From assembly GCF_030450125.1 (NCBI RefSeq), contig NZ_CP123923.1, forward strand, positions 2,294,001 to 2,358,000: a stretch of DNA of 64,000 nt. The letters are read 5' to 3'. This document shows positions 24,967 through 34,009 of the stretch, one piece after another (positions within the stretch are counted from its first letter, which is position 1; the number at the start of each line of letters is the position of its first letter). Under the pieces are notes generated by a model. The model worked only from the letters and a program-made list of their open reading frames with translations. It was not told the origin of the DNA and did no database searches. Both the position numbers and the translations under genes were made by a program. The DNA comes from Streptomyces sp. WP-1. GTDB taxonomy: Bacteria > Actinomycetota > Actinomycetes > Streptomycetales > Streptomycetaceae.

Positions 24967-25602
24967 GATCGGCAGGGTAACCCGGCATCGTCCCGGACGG
25001 GCAGCCTGGCCGGGGCCGATGGCTCCGCCGGTGTCACCGCCCGCCTCACCGCCCGGCCTCCGGGGGGGCAGCGCCGTCTCACGGGCCGCCCGCCGAGGCG
25101 CCGGTGCGGCTTCACGACCGGCCCCGAGGTGTCTGCGCAGCCCCACAGCCGGTCCCGAGGTGCCGGTGCGGCTTCACAGCCGGTCCCGAGCTGGAAGCGC
25201 CGCCTCACGGCCCCCGGTCCCTGACAGTCGGCGACGACAAGAAACGTCGCGCACACCGGACGGCCCTGGTGCCCGGCCGGGGCCTGGGATCTCACCGGTG
25301 TCAGCGCGGCTTCACGGCCGTCCTTCGCGGTGTCGGCGTCGCTTCACGGGCGGGCACACCGCCGACCGTCAGACAGGAACTCCGTCCTGCGCAGCGGCGC
25401 GCGCGGACCGGCCAGAGCCCACGCCCCAGCACGTGTCAGCCCCGGCTCCCGGCTCGGCCCCGCAGGGTCAGCGCCAGCTCACCGCCCGGCCGCCACCGGA
25501 CCGGCAGGAAGAGCCGTCCTGCTGGCCGCCGTCGCCCAGGCAGCCTGAGCCGTCTCCCGGCCCGACCGGCCAACAGGAGCCCTCCCCCGCCCGGCCGCAC
25601 CC
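24967..25602. repeat. Intergenic region of degenerate GCTTCAC repeats
   Basis: This 636-base gene-free stretch lies between miaB and the LigB-like gene. The motif GGTGCGGCTTCAC-x-GCCGGTCC (and variants with GCCTCACGG or GTCTCACGG) recurs at about 25070, 25103, 25166, 25199, 25304, 25333 and, more weakly, to 25470, with uneven spacing of 30-100 bases. The right half (25400-25600) is Pro/Gly-rich GC filler. Frames across it have no ribosome binding site and no protein-like composition. Confidence 0.7.
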
Positions 25603-27129
25603 TCAGTCGCAGCCGCACCCGCTCGTCGCCACCGGCAGCGGGGCCGGGGCGCCGATCTTCGGGAGGCCCAGCATGACGCCGGCCGGCTTGGCGGCCGCCT
25701 CGGCCGTGCGCTTCTCCCAGGCGTCGCCCGCGCGCGTGCGGCGCACGGCGAGCACCTGGCCCTCGGCGAGCAGGTGGTGCGGGGCGGCGTACGTCACCTC
25801 GACGGTGACCACGTCGCCGGGCCGTACCTCCTGCTCCGGCTTGGTGAAGTGGACCAGGCGGTTGTCGGGGGCGCGCCCGGAGAGCCGGTGCGTGGCGCCG
25901 TCCTTGCGGCCCTCGCCCTCCGCGACCATCAGCTCCAGCGTGCGGCCGACCTGCTTCTTGTTCTCCTCCCAGGAGATCTCCTCCTGGAGGGCGACGAGCC
26001 GCTCGTACCGCGCCTGCACGACCTCCTTGGGGATCTGGTCGTCCATGGTCGCGGCCGGGGTCCCGGGCCGCTTGGAGTACTGGAAGGTGAAGGCCTGCGC
26101 GAACCGCGCCTCGCGCACGGTGTGCAGCGTCTCCTCGAAGTCCGCCTCGGTCTCGCCGGGGAAGCCCACGATGATGTCGGTGGTGATCGCCGCGTGCGGG
26201 ATCGCCGCGCGCACCTTCTCGATGATCCCGAGGTAGCGCTCCTGCCGGTAGGAGCGGCGCATCGCCTTGAGGACCGTGTCCGAGCCGGACTGGAGCGGCA
26301 TGTGCAGCTGCGGCATCACGTTCGGCGTCTCGGCCATGGCGGCGATCACGTCGTCGGTGAAGTCACGCGGGTGCGGGGAGGTGAACCGGACCCGCTCCAG
26401 GCCCTCGATGTTCCCGCAGGCGCGCAGCAGCTTGCTGAAGGCCTCGCGGTCGCCGATGTCGGAGCCGTACGCGTTGACGTTCTGGCCGAGCAGCGTGATC
26501 TCCGAGACGCCCTCGGCGACCAGCGCCTCGACCTCGGCGAGGATGTCGCCGGGCCGGCGGTCCTTCTCCTTGCCGCGCAGCGCCGGGACGATGCAGAAGG
26601 TGCAGGTGTTGTTGCAGCCGACGGAGATCGAGACCCAGGCGGCGTACGCGCTCTCGCGGCGCGTCGGCAGCGTGGAGGGGAACGCCTCCAGCGACTCGGC
26701 GATCTCGACCTGCGCCTCCTCCTGGACGCGGGCGCGCTCCAGCAGCACGGGGAGTTTGCCGATGTTGTGCGTGCCGAAGACGACGTCCACCCAGGGCGCC
26801 TTGCGCACGATGGTGTCGCGGTCCTTCTGCGCGAGGCAGCCGCCGACCGCGATCTGCATGCCGGGCCGGGACACCTTGCGCGGCGCGAGCCGGCCGAGGT
26901 TGCCGTACAGCCGGTTGTCGGCGTTCTCCCGGACCGCGCACGTGTTGAAGACGACGACGTCCGCGTCGCCGTCGGCGTCCTCCGGCGCCCGCACGTACCC
27001 GGCCTCTTCCAGCAGTCCGGCCAATCGCTCGGAATCGTGGACGTTCATCTGGCACCCATAGGTGCGGATCTCGTAGCTCTTGGGTGCGGGCACGTCCACT
27101 GCGGGGCTCCGGTCGCTGCTGCTGGTCAT
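25603..27129 (-). CDS. miaB: tRNA-2-methylthio-N6-dimethylallyladenosine synthase
   Basis: A 508-residue radical-SAM methylthiotransferase acting on A37 after MiaA. The N-terminal domain carries the three cluster cysteines (Tyr-Gly-Cys-Gln-Met-Asn, Asn-Thr-Cys-Ala-Val, Gly-Gly-Cys-Leu-Ala). The radical-SAM core has Cys-Asn-Asn-Thr-Cys-Thr-Phe-Cys. A TRAM domain follows (Val-Gly-Arg-Thr-Leu-Glu to Val-Glu-Val-Thr-Tyr-Ala). The last residues Ser-Gly-Cys-Gly-Cys-Asp form an extra Cys-rich tip beyond the TRAM domain. The ATG at 27129 fits the family. Confidence 0.97.
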   Translation of the reverse strand: MTSSSDRSPAVDVPAPKSYEIRTYGCQMNVHDSERLAGLLEEAGYVRAPEDADGDADVVVFNTCAVRENADNRLYGNLGRLAPRKVSRPGMQIAVGGCLAQKDRDTIVRKAPWVDVVFGTHNIGKLPVLLERARVQEEAQVEIAESLEAFPSTLPTRRESAYAAWVSISVGCNNTCTFCIVPALRGKEKDRRPGDILAEVEALVAEGVSEITLLGQNVNAYGSDIGDREAFSKLLRACGNIEGLERVRFTSPHPRDFTDDVIAAMAETPNVMPQLHMPLQSGSDTVLKAMRRSYRQERYLGIIEKVRAAIPHAAITTDIIVGFPGETEADFEETLHTVREARFAQAFTFQYSKRPGTPAATMDDQIPKEVVQARYERLVALQEEISWEENKKQVGRTLELMVAEGEGRKDGATHRLSGRAPDNRLVHFTKPEQEVRPGDVVTVEVTYAAPHHLLAEGQVLAVRRTRAGDAWEKRTAEAAAKPAGVMLGLPKIGAPAPLPVATSGCGCD

Positions 27130-27247
27130 GGTTCAAGGGTAGGCGGTCCCGGGGAGGGCTTCGCCGCCCCGTCGGCCGGGGTCCGCCTCCGGCACCGGCG
27201 CGAAAAGCCGGTGGAGAACCGCATCCCGGCATGCCTATGGTCGCGGG

Positions 27248-27613
27248 ATGAACACCCGAACCTTCCGGATCACCGTGCGCGGTGTCTTCGACGGCCTCAC
27301 CGACGACCAGCGGGCCGCGCTGCTCGCCGACGCCGCCGCCCATGACGTGCTGCGCGCCGCCTTCACCCCCGAGGGCAGCGTGACCTACGACATCGCCGCC
27401 CGCCCGGCCTTCGTCTTCCGCTTCTCCGACACCGGCGAGAAGGAGGAGGACGTCCTGGACGCCACCGAACGCGCCGAGACGGCCGCCAAGACCTGGCTGT
27501 CCGAACGCGGCTACGGCTTCAAGAACCTCCGCTCCTCCGCCGAAGACCTCTCCCAGGCACCTTTGAGCAAGCGCCAACGCCGGGCGGCGGCACGGTCGTC
27601 CGAGGCGTCCTGA
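27248..27613 (+). CDS. DUF6204-like conserved protein
   Basis: A 121-residue protein starting Met-Asn-Thr-Arg-Thr-Phe-Arg-Ile-Thr-Val-Arg-Gly-Val-Phe, with Leu-Thr-Asp-Asp-Gln-Arg-Ala-Ala-Leu and Phe-Thr-Pro-Glu-Gly-Ser-Val-Thr-Tyr-Asp. I recognise it as the actinobacterial family called DUF6204. It is an alpha/beta cytosolic domain with a basic, Arg-rich C-terminus and no known activity. It is divergent from miaB, with a 118-base gap, and precedes the MarR gene on the same strand. Confidence 0.8.
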   Translation: MNTRTFRITVRGVFDGLTDDQRAALLADAAAHDVLRAAFTPEGSVTYDIAARPAFVFRFSDTGEKEEDVLDATERAETAAKTWLSERGYGFKNLRSSAEDLSQAPLSKRQRRAAARSSEAS

Positions 27614-27648
27614 CTCCTTCGCACTCATCCATCCCATAAACTTGACCA

Positions 27649-27684
27649 CTCAAGGAACCCTCAAGGAACTCCTGAGGTCTCAGG
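27649..27684. promoter_or_regulatory. Candidate operator for the MarR gene
   Basis: Two direct copies of CTCAAGGAAC at 27649-27658 and 27660-27669 repeat at 11 bp, followed by the dyad CCTGAG-GT-CTCAGG at 27671-27684. A TTGACC word at 27642-27647 could be a -35 box. The location, 28-63 bases before the MarR start codon, suits autoregulation. Confidence 0.5.
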
Positions 27685-27711
27685 GAGTCGTATCCCGGAT
27701 GGACATGGACC

Positions 27712-28152
27712 ATGAGTGACGCCCTGGACGCCGCCCTGCGTCTCGTGCGGGCCCAGGCGGCGCTGGTACGGCGGTTCGACGCCCGGCTCGGCGGGCTGCA
27801 CGGAGTGAGCCTCGCCGACTTCACGCTGCTGCTGCGGCTTGGACAGGCGCCCGGCAGCCGGATGCGGCGGGTCGATCTCGCCGAGGCGCTGGGGCTGACG
27901 GCCTCCGGGGTCACCCGTGCGCTGGCTCCCCTGGAGCGGATCGGACTGGTGACCCGGGAGCCGGACGCCCGGGACGCGCGCGTGGCCTATGCGTCACTGA
28001 CCGGCACGGGCCGGGACCGGCTGAAGGAGATGCTGGCCACGGCCGAGGAGACCGCCGAGGATCTCTTCGCCGCCCCGGCCTGGGGAGCGGAGGAAGTCCC
28101 CCTCCTCGCCGGTCTGTTGACCCGGCTGGGCGGCGCCGGGCCGAGGCCCTGA
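27712..28152 (+). CDS. MarR-family transcriptional regulator
   Basis: A 146-residue winged-helix protein. Helix-turn-helix residues about 58-80 (Arg-Val-Asp-Leu-Ala-Glu-Ala-Leu-Gly-Leu-Thr-Ala-Ser-Gly-Val-Thr-Arg) are followed by the wing with Glu-Pro-Asp-Ala-Arg-Asp-Ala-Arg, the typical MarR signature. The ligand and target are not visible. The start has only a weak ribosome binding site, but an in-frame stop rules out much longer starts. A dyad and direct repeats lie just upstream. No efflux or oxidoreductase gene is adjacent, so it may act mainly on distant genes. Confidence 0.92.
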   Translation: MSDALDAALRLVRAQAALVRRFDARLGGLHGVSLADFTLLLRLGQAPGSRMRRVDLAEALGLTASGVTRALAPLERIGLVTREPDARDARVAYASLTGTGRDRLKEMLATAEETAEDLFAAPAWGAEEVPLLAGLLTRLGGAGPRP

Positions 28153-28159
28153 GCCGAGA

Positions 28160-28173
28160 CCGCCGTACGGCGG
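28160..28173. terminator. Short perfect palindrome between convergent genes
   Basis: CCGCCGTACGGCGG is a perfect 14-base dyad just after the MarR stop. It could act as a weak terminator for the converging MarR and MazG-like genes. The following 28220-28260 carries three near-copies of a 14-bp word, GGGTCGTCCCACTC. Confidence 0.4.
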
Positions 28174-28280
28174 GGCGGCTCACAGGCCCCTCGCACGGTC
28201 TCGACCGCCCACCGCGCGCCCCGGGTCGTCCCACTCGGGTCGTCCCACCCGGGGCGTCGCACCGTCCTCGGGACGGCCTC

Positions 28281-28709
28281 CTAGGCGTCCGCCTCCACGG
28301 TGGCGTCCTGCGCCGCCGGTGTCCAGCCCTGGCGGCGCAGGACCGAGGACACGTCCGGTGCCCGGTAGTGCTCGCCCTTGAGGACCTTGCCGTCGGCGCG
28401 GCGGCTGATCTGCCCGTCGGGGCCGACCTTGCTCATGTTGGCGCGGTGGATCTCGGCGATCACCTGGTCCAGGTCGATGCCGTGGACCAGGGCGGTGCCG
28501 TACGCCACGTACACCACGTCCGCCAGTTCGTGCGCCAGCTTGTCCAGCGGGCCCTCGACCGAGACCTCGCCGACCTCGGCGGCCTCCTCGGCGAGCATGT
28601 CCCAGCGGTGGGCGGCCAGTTCGGGTGAGACCTCGGTGGGGGTGGTGCGGGCGTCGAGGCCGAAGGCGCGGTGGAACTCACGGACGAGATCGGCGGGCGA
28701 AGTGCTCAT
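28281..28709 (-). CDS. MazG-like nucleotide pyrophosphohydrolase
   Basis: A 142-residue all-alpha NTP-PPase. The metal-binding motif reads Glu-Glu-Ala-Ala-Glu-Val-Gly-Glu near residue 41 and Glu-Leu-Ala-Asp-Val-Val-Tyr near residue 61, matching the MazG/dUTPase-like EExxE...ExxD pattern. It likely hydrolyses non-canonical or excess nucleoside triphosphates. The C-terminal half (Lys-Val-Gly-Pro-Asp-Gly, Lys-Val-Leu-Lys-Gly) is typical of the single-domain actinobacterial form. ATG at 28709. Confidence 0.9.
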   Translation of the reverse strand: MSTSPADLVREFHRAFGLDARTTPTEVSPELAAHRWDMLAEEAAEVGEVSVEGPLDKLAHELADVVYVAYGTALVHGIDLDQVIAEIHRANMSKVGPDGQISRRADGKVLKGEHYRAPDVSSVLRRQGWTPAAQDATVEADA

Positions 28710-28863
28710 GCGTCGACTCTAACGGCCACCACCGACAACGCCCGCCGCCCGGCCGAGGACCACCGCCCGGCCCCGGACCACTCCCCCGGCCCCGACCGCC
28801 GCCCGGCCCACCTCACAGCCCCGGCCCTGGTCAGCGTCGTACCTCGCCTGGCAGGATCGCCGC

Positions 28864-29862
28864 ATGTCCAAGCTGTTCCCCCGCTCCGGCCGGCGCCGGG
28901 CGCTGCCGGTCGCGGCCGCCGGTGCCGTCGTCCTCGGTCTGCTGCTGTGGTGGCTGCTGCCGCTGGGCGAGAAGCCGCCGAGCGGGACGATCGTCTTCAG
29001 CACCGGCACCCCCAAGGGCGTCTACCAGGAGTACGGCGAGCGGCTGCGCACCGAACTGGCCAAGGACATGCCCGGTCTGAAGGTGAAGCTCCTCAACAGC
29101 GCGGGCTCCCAGGAGAACGTGCGGCGGGTGGCGACTGGGAAGGCCGACTTCACCATCGCGGCGGCCGACGCGGTGCAGACGTACGAGCTCGGGCACGGCA
29201 GCGGCGCCGGGAAGCTGCGCGGGGTGGCCCGGCTCTACGACGACTACACGCACCTCGTCGTGCGCAGCGACTCGGACATCCACGGCATCGAGGACCTGCG
29301 GCACAAGCGGGTCGCGACCGGGCTGCCCAACTCGGGGGTCAGGCTGATCGCCGACCGGGTGCTGCGGGCCGCCGGCATCGATCCGCGGAAGGACATCACG
29401 CCCGCCGCCGACGGCATAGACACCGGGCCCGAGCGACTGCAACAGGGCGGGATCGACGCGTTCTTCTGGTCCGGCGGCCTGCCCACCAGGGGTCTGGTCA
29501 CGCTGGCCAAGAAGGGCGCCTTCCGGTTCATCCCGATCGACGCCGACCTCGTCACCAAGCTGCACGCGCAGGGCCAGGAGACGCGCTACTACCGGGCCAC
29601 CAACATGCCCGAGTCGGCGTACCCGGATGTCCAGCACGGCGTCGAGGTGCCGACGATCGCGGTGTCCAACCTGCTGATGACCCGCGCGGACATGGACCCC
29701 CGGCTCACCGAGTGGGTGACCCGCACCGTGATCAAGAGCCGCGACGGCATCGGCGCCCATGTCCACTCCGCCCAGCTGGTCGACCTGCGCACCGCCATCT
29801 ACACCGACCCCCTCCCGCTCCAGGAGGGCGCCCGCCGCTACTACCGCTCGGTCAAGCCCTGA
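28864..29862 (+). CDS. TAXI-family TRAP solute-binding protein
   Basis: A 332-residue protein with one N-terminal hydrophobic segment (about 13-32) that serves as a signal or anchor, then the TAXI fold: Phe-Ser-Thr-Gly-Thr-Pro-Lys-Gly-Val-Tyr near residue 45, Ser-Ala-Gly-Ser-Gln-Glu-Asn-Val-Arg and Val-Ala-Thr-Gly-Leu-Pro-Asn-Ser-Gly-Val. These proteins bind small carboxylates (glutamate-like ligands in some cases) outside the membrane for a TRAP permease. No DctM/DctQ-type permease is in the window, so the protein is orphaned here. Its stop overlaps the 3' end of the convergent kinase gene by 11 bases. AGGA precedes the ATG. Confidence 0.88.
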   Translation: MSKLFPRSGRRRALPVAAAGAVVLGLLLWWLLPLGEKPPSGTIVFSTGTPKGVYQEYGERLRTELAKDMPGLKVKLLNSAGSQENVRRVATGKADFTIAAADAVQTYELGHGSGAGKLRGVARLYDDYTHLVVRSDSDIHGIEDLRHKRVATGLPNSGVRLIADRVLRAAGIDPRKDITPAADGIDTGPERLQQGGIDAFFWSGGLPTRGLVTLAKKGAFRFIPIDADLVTKLHAQGQETRYYRATNMPESAYPDVQHGVEVPTIAVSNLLMTRADMDPRLTEWVTRTVIKSRDGIGAHVHSAQLVDLRTAIYTDPLPLQEGARRYYRSVKP

Positions 29863-31252
29863 ACCTCGGCACCGACACCGTCACCCGCAGCCCCCTCGGC
29901 TCGTGCGGACCGTACGCTATCGAGCCGCCGCCCGCCTCCAGGAGGGCGCGGGTGATGGACAGGCCGAGCCCGGACCCCTTGACGTTCTGATGGCGGCCGC
30001 TGCGCCAGAAACGGTCGCCCACGCGCGCGAGTTCCTCCTCGGTGAGGCCGGGTCCGGTGTCGGTGACGACAACCCTGGAGACGTCCCCCTCGCAGGAGAC
30101 GGAGACCGCCACGACGCCGCCCTCGGGAGTGAACTTCACCGCGTTGTCGATCACCGCGTCCAGCGCGCTGGACAGGGTGATCGGGTCCGCCCAGCCGGTG
30201 GTGGCCGGGCAGTCGCCGGTCAGCCGGACCCCCTGGGCCGCGGCGGCCGGTGTCCAGGCCGCCAGCCGTTCCTCGGTGAGGGCGCCGATGTCGGTCAGGC
30301 TCAGATCGGCCTCGGCGTGCTCGGCGAGCGCCAGGTCGAGCAGGTCGTCCAGGACCTGGGCGAGGCGCTTGCCCTCGGTGCGCACCGAGGCGATCTCCTC
30401 GTTGTCCTCCGGCAGTTCGAGGGCGAGGAGTTCGATGCGCAGCAGCAGCGCGGCCAGCGGGTTGCGCAGCTGGTGGGAGGCGTCCGCGACGAACGCGCGC
30501 TGCTGTTCGAGGACTTCCTCGACGTGGTCCGCCATCTCGTTGAACGAGTGGGCGAGGCGCCGGAGTTCCGGGGGCCCGCCGGCGGCCGCCACCCGGGACT
30601 TCAGGCGCCCGGTGGCGATGTCGTGGGTGGTGGCGTCCAGGACCCGGACCGGGCGCAGCACCCAGCCGGTCAGCCGCAGCGCCGCGCCGACGGCGAGCAG
30701 CATGGCCGCGATCTCACCGGCGCCGATGAGCAGCCAGCCGTGCAGGATCCGCAGGCGCAGCGGCCCGGTGGGCGAGTCGGTGACGACGACCGCGATCACG
30801 TCCCCGTCCCGGATCACCGGTGAGGCGACCACCAGGCGGCTGTGCTGCCAGGGCCACGCCTGCCGGGGGTCGTGGCTGCGCCGGCTGAGCAGCGCCTCGT
30901 CGAACGCCTCCCGGACCTCCCCCGACGGCGGTACGAACCAGTCGCCGGGCGCGTTGGCCATGGCGGAACCGTTGCGGTAGAAGACACCGGCGCGAATGCC
31001 GTAGACGTCGTAGTAGCTGTCGAGTTCGCTGCGCAGGGTCTCCCAGCGCTCGTCGGTGCCGGTGCGCCGGGAGCCGCCGGGGCCCTCGGTGACGAACTGG
31101 GCGAGCGCGGCGAAGCGCGCCGTGTCGTCGATCCGGTCCACCACGACCCGCTGCTGCTCGGAAGCGGCCATGCTGACGGCGAGCGGGACGCCGAGGGCGA
31201 GGAGTACGGCCGCCATCAGGACGATGAGCAGCGGCAGCAGCCGTGTGCGCAC
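29852..31252 (-). CDS. gluK: Glutamate-sensing histidine kinase GluK
   Basis: A 466-residue membrane kinase: a first transmembrane segment at 8-30, an extracytoplasmic sensor of about 130 residues, a second membrane segment near 170-190, HAMP, a HisKA dimerisation domain with His in Asp-Ala-Ser-His-Gln-Leu-Arg-Asn-Pro, and an HATPase domain (Asp-Asn-Ala-Val-Lys-Phe, Asp-Thr-Gly-Pro-Gly-Leu, Gly-Ser-Gly-Leu-Gly-Leu). By position next to gluABCD it is the orthologue of S. coelicolor GluK (SCO5779), described with GluR as a glutamate-sensing system. It is downstream of gluR with a 9-base gap. Confidence 0.9.
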   Translation of the reverse strand: MRTRLLPLLIVLMAAVLLALGVPLAVSMAASEQQRVVVDRIDDTARFAALAQFVTEGPGGSRRTGTDERWETLRSELDSYYDVYGIRAGVFYRNGSAMANAPGDWFVPPSGEVREAFDEALLSRRSHDPRQAWPWQHSRLVVASPVIRDGDVIAVVVTDSPTGPLRLRILHGWLLIGAGEIAAMLLAVGAALRLTGWVLRPVRVLDATTHDIATGRLKSRVAAAGGPPELRRLAHSFNEMADHVEEVLEQQRAFVADASHQLRNPLAALLLRIELLALELPEDNEEIASVRTEGKRLAQVLDDLLDLALAEHAEADLSLTDIGALTEERLAAWTPAAAAQGVRLTGDCPATTGWADPITLSSALDAVIDNAVKFTPEGGVVAVSVSCEGDVSRVVVTDTGPGLTEEELARVGDRFWRSGRHQNVKGSGLGLSITRALLEAGGGSIAYGPHEPRGLRVTVSVPRFRA

Positions 31253-31261
31253 CCGTCCCCG

Positions 31262-31948
31262 CTAGGCGGCCGGGGCGACGAGCCGGTAGCCGACGCCCCG
31301 GACGGTCTCGATGAGCGCGGGCAGGCGCAGCTTGGCGCGCAAGGAGGCGACATGCACCTCCAGGGTGCGTCCGGTGCCCTCCCAACTGGTCTGCCACACC
31401 TCGCTGATGATCTGCTCCCGCCGGAAGACCACGCCGGGGCGCTGGGCGAGCAGCGCCAGCAGGTCGAACTCCTTGCGGGTGAGCTGGACGACGGAGCCGT
31501 CCACGCTGACCTGGCGGGTGGGCAGTTCGATGCGCACCGGGCCGAGGTGCAGCAGGCCCTCGGCGGTCTGGGCGGGCTCCTCGTGGGCGGTGCGCCGGCT
31601 GACGGCGTGGATCCGGGCGAGCAGTTCCCCGGTGTCGTACGGCTTCACCACGTAGTCGTCGGCGCCCAGGTTGAGCCCGTGGATGCGGGAGCGGACGTCG
31701 GAGCGGGCGGTGACCATGATCACCGGGGTGCTGGTGCGCTTGCGGATCTTGCCGCAGACCTCGTAGCCGTCCTGGTCGGGCAGGCCCAGGTCGAGCAGGA
31801 CCACGCCGAAGCCGTCGCTCTCGGGGACGAGCGCGCGCAGGGCCTCCTCGCCGTTGCGCGCGTGGGTGACGGCGAATCCGTGCCTGGCCAGCACGGCGGA
31901 CAGGGCCGCGGCCACATGGTTGTCGTCCTCGACGAGCAGCAGTCTCAT
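31262..31948 (-). CDS. gluR: Response regulator GluR
   Basis: A 228-residue OmpR-type regulator. The receiver domain has acidic pocket Glu-Asp-Asp near residue 7, the phospho-acceptor Asp in Leu-Leu-Asp-Leu-Gly-Leu-Pro, and Lys in Val-Lys-Pro-Tyr. The C-terminal winged helix ends Ile-Glu-Thr-Val-Arg-Gly-Val-Gly-Tyr-Arg. GGAGGGGG precedes the ATG at 31948, so the 14-codon longer frame is not used. GluR (SCO5778 in S. coelicolor) activates gluABCD, which starts 293 bases away on the other strand. Confidence 0.93.
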   Translation of the reverse strand: MRLLLVEDDNHVAAALSAVLARHGFAVTHARNGEEALRALVPESDGFGVVLLDLGLPDQDGYEVCGKIRKRTSTPVIMVTARSDVRSRIHGLNLGADDYVVKPYDTGELLARIHAVSRRTAHEEPAQTAEGLLHLGPVRIELPTRQVSVDGSVVQLTRKEFDLLALLAQRPGVVFRREQIISEVWQTSWEGTGRTLEVHVASLRAKLRLPALIETVRGVGYRLVAPAA

Positions 31949-32156
31949 TCCGGCCCCCTCCGGTTCAGTGGTCCTACGGACATCGTTCATCCGTCTTGCA
32001 GATCATGTGCCCGCGCGTATGCACCATGGCAGTGACGCCGATGGAGCAGGACGCCGTCAAGTGGCTTCCGGTTGCCCGTCGCTTCCGTTATGCGGCCGAT
32101 ACGGATCTTGACGGGTACCGCTACGTCATGTGTACGGCGGCTACCGGATCGTGATG

Positions 32157-32174
32157 CTCAGATCTCCCTCAGAT
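32157..32174. promoter_or_regulatory. Candidate GluR-binding direct repeat
   Basis: CTCAGAT occurs at 32157-32163 and 32168-32174, an exact 11-bp period typical of OmpR-family dimers on one DNA face. It lies 68-85 bases before the gluA start. A TGTGA-N9-TCACA dyad (32174-32192) follows directly. Confidence 0.55.
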
Positions 32175-32241
32175 GTGATGACGCAGGTCACAGCCCGTCA
32201 TTACTGTCCTCCGAAACCGAGGAGGACGGAGCCGTGAAGCG

Positions 32242-33018
32242 ATGACCGAAGTATCGGTGGCCAAGGAGGACAAGGCCGCTTCCGACGAACTGGTCGTCCT
32301 GAAGAGCGTCAACAAGCACTTCGGCGCGTTGCACGTGCTCCAGGACATCGACCTGACGATCGACCGCGGCGAGGTCGTGGTCGTCATCGGGCCCTCCGGG
32401 TCCGGCAAGTCGACCCTGTGCCGCACCATCAACCGCCTGGAGACGATCGACTCGGGCACCATCACGATCGACGGCAAGCCCCTGCCGCACGAGGGCCGGG
32501 AGCTGGCGCGGCTGCGCGCCGACGTCGGGATGGTCTTCCAGTCCTTCAACCTCTTCGCGCACAAGACCGTGCTCGAGAACGTGATGCTGGGCCAGATCAA
32601 GGTCCGCAAGGCCGACAAGAAGCAGGCCGAGGAGAAGGCGCGGGCCCTGCTCGACCGGGTCGGCGTGGGCACCCAGGCCGACAAGTACCCCGCCCAGCTG
32701 TCCGGCGGCCAGCAGCAGCGCGTCGCCATCGCCCGGGCGCTGGCGATGAACCCGAAGGTCATGCTCTTCGACGAGCCGACCTCGGCCCTCGACCCCGAGA
32801 TGATCAACGAAGTCCTGGACGTCATGCGGCAGCTGGCGCGCGAGGGCATGACGATGATCGTCGTCACCCATGAGATGGGCTTCGCGCGCTCGGCCGCCAA
32901 CCGGGTGGTCTTCATGGCGGACGGCCGGATCATCGAACAGGCCGCGCCCGACCGGTTCTTCAGCAACCCGCGCAGCGACCGGGCCAAGGACTTCCTGTCC
33001 AAGATCCTGCACCACTGA
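32242..33018 (+). CDS. gluA: Glutamate ABC transporter, ATP-binding protein
   Basis: A 258-residue ATPase of polar amino-acid importers. Walker A is Gly-Pro-Ser-Gly-Ser-Gly-Lys-Ser near residue 51, the signature Leu-Ser-Gly-Gly-Gln-Gln-Gln-Arg near 153, Walker B Val-Met-Leu-Phe-Asp-Glu-Pro, and the H-loop Val-Thr-His-Glu. AGGAGG precedes the ATG. It is the first gene of gluABCD, which by homology with S. coelicolor imports glutamate. It is divergent from gluR-gluK. Confidence 0.96.
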   Translation: MTEVSVAKEDKAASDELVVLKSVNKHFGALHVLQDIDLTIDRGEVVVVIGPSGSGKSTLCRTINRLETIDSGTITIDGKPLPHEGRELARLRADVGMVFQSFNLFAHKTVLENVMLGQIKVRKADKKQAEEKARALLDRVGVGTQADKYPAQLSGGQQQRVAIARALAMNPKVMLFDEPTSALDPEMINEVLDVMRQLAREGMTMIVVTHEMGFARSAANRVVFMADGRIIEQAAPDRFFSNPRSDRAKDFLSKILHH

Positions 33019-33099
33019 GCCCGCGGGCGGCCGTCGCGCGCGCCTCATTCGATTTCTCCCGACGGGCCTCGTCCCTCACCACTTCGAAGGATGTTCAGC

Positions 33100-33933
33100 A
33101 TGCAGCTCCGCAAGGTCACCGCCGCCTCGGCCGCCGTCCTCGCCCTCAGCCTCGCCGCGACCGCGTGCGGCGGCGACAAGAAGGACGACAACGGGTCCTC
33201 CGGCGGCAAGAAGATCGCCATCGGCATCAAGTTCGACCAGCCCGGTCTCGGCCAGAAAACGCCGCAGGGCTACGCGGGTTTCGATGTCGACGTGGCCACC
33301 TATGTCGCCAAGAAGCTCGGCTACGGCCCGGACCAGATCGAGTGGAAGGAGTCGAAGAGCGCCGACCGCGAGACCATGCTCCAGCGCGGTGACGTCCAGT
33401 TCATCGCCGCCACGTACTCGATCACTCCGGAGCGCGAGCAGAAGGTCGACTTCGCCGGCCCGTACCTGCTGGCCCACCAGGACGTGCTGCTGCGTGCCGA
33501 CGAGACGGCCATCAAGGCGCCGAAGGACCTGAACGGCAAGAAGCTGTGTTCGGTCTCCGGCTCGACCTCGGCCCAGAACCTCAAGGCCAAGCTGAACCTC
33601 AAGACCGACCTGGTCACCTACCCGACCTACTCCGCGTGTCTCTCGGGTCTGCAGAGCGGCGCCATCGACGCCCTGACCACGGACGACTCGATCCTCGCCG
33701 GTTACGCCGCCCAGGCCCAGTTCAAGGGCAAGTTCAAGCTCGGCAACTTCAAGATGACCAACGAGAACTACGGGATCGGTGTCAAGAAGGGCAGCGACCT
33801 CAAGGCGAAGATCAACACGGCCCTGGAGTCGATGGTCTCCGACGGCTCCTGGGCCGCGGCCGTGAAGAAGAACTTCGGCCCGGCCGACTACAAGAACGAG
33901 CCCGCGCCGAAGGTCGGCGACGTCAAGAGCTGA
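33100..33933 (+). CDS. gluB: Glutamate-binding lipoprotein
   Basis: A 277-residue solute-binding protein with a lipobox, Leu-Ala-Ala-Thr-Ala-Cys, at about residues 19-24, so the mature protein is lipid-anchored outside the membrane. A Gly/Lys/Asp linker follows, then the type II periplasmic fold (Gly-Phe-Asp-Val-Asp-Val, Ala-Thr-Tyr-Ser-Ile-Thr-Pro-Glu-Arg, Val-Ser-Gly-Ser-Thr-Ser). The ATG at 33100 is preferred to the one at 33091, which lies inside the GAAGGA ribosome binding site. It lies 81 bases after gluA. Confidence 0.94.
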   Translation: MQLRKVTAASAAVLALSLAATACGGDKKDDNGSSGGKKIAIGIKFDQPGLGQKTPQGYAGFDVDVATYVAKKLGYGPDQIEWKESKSADRETMLQRGDVQFIAATYSITPEREQKVDFAGPYLLAHQDVLLRADETAIKAPKDLNGKKLCSVSGSTSAQNLKAKLNLKTDLVTYPTYSACLSGLQSGAIDALTTDDSILAGYAAQAQFKGKFKLGNFKMTNENYGIGVKKGSDLKAKINTALESMVSDGSWAAAVKKNFGPADYKNEPAPKVGDVKS

Positions 33934-34009
33934 GGCAACGCCCGGCCGGTGCGCCGCCGTCGACGGCGGCGCACCGTGGGCATCCCTACACGCGGAAGCG
34001 CGGGAGATC

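Noticed and set aside
25104..25676. Coding frames in the repeat region before miaB
   Set aside because: Composition follows the DNA repeats, no start signal is present, and the frames end inside miaB.
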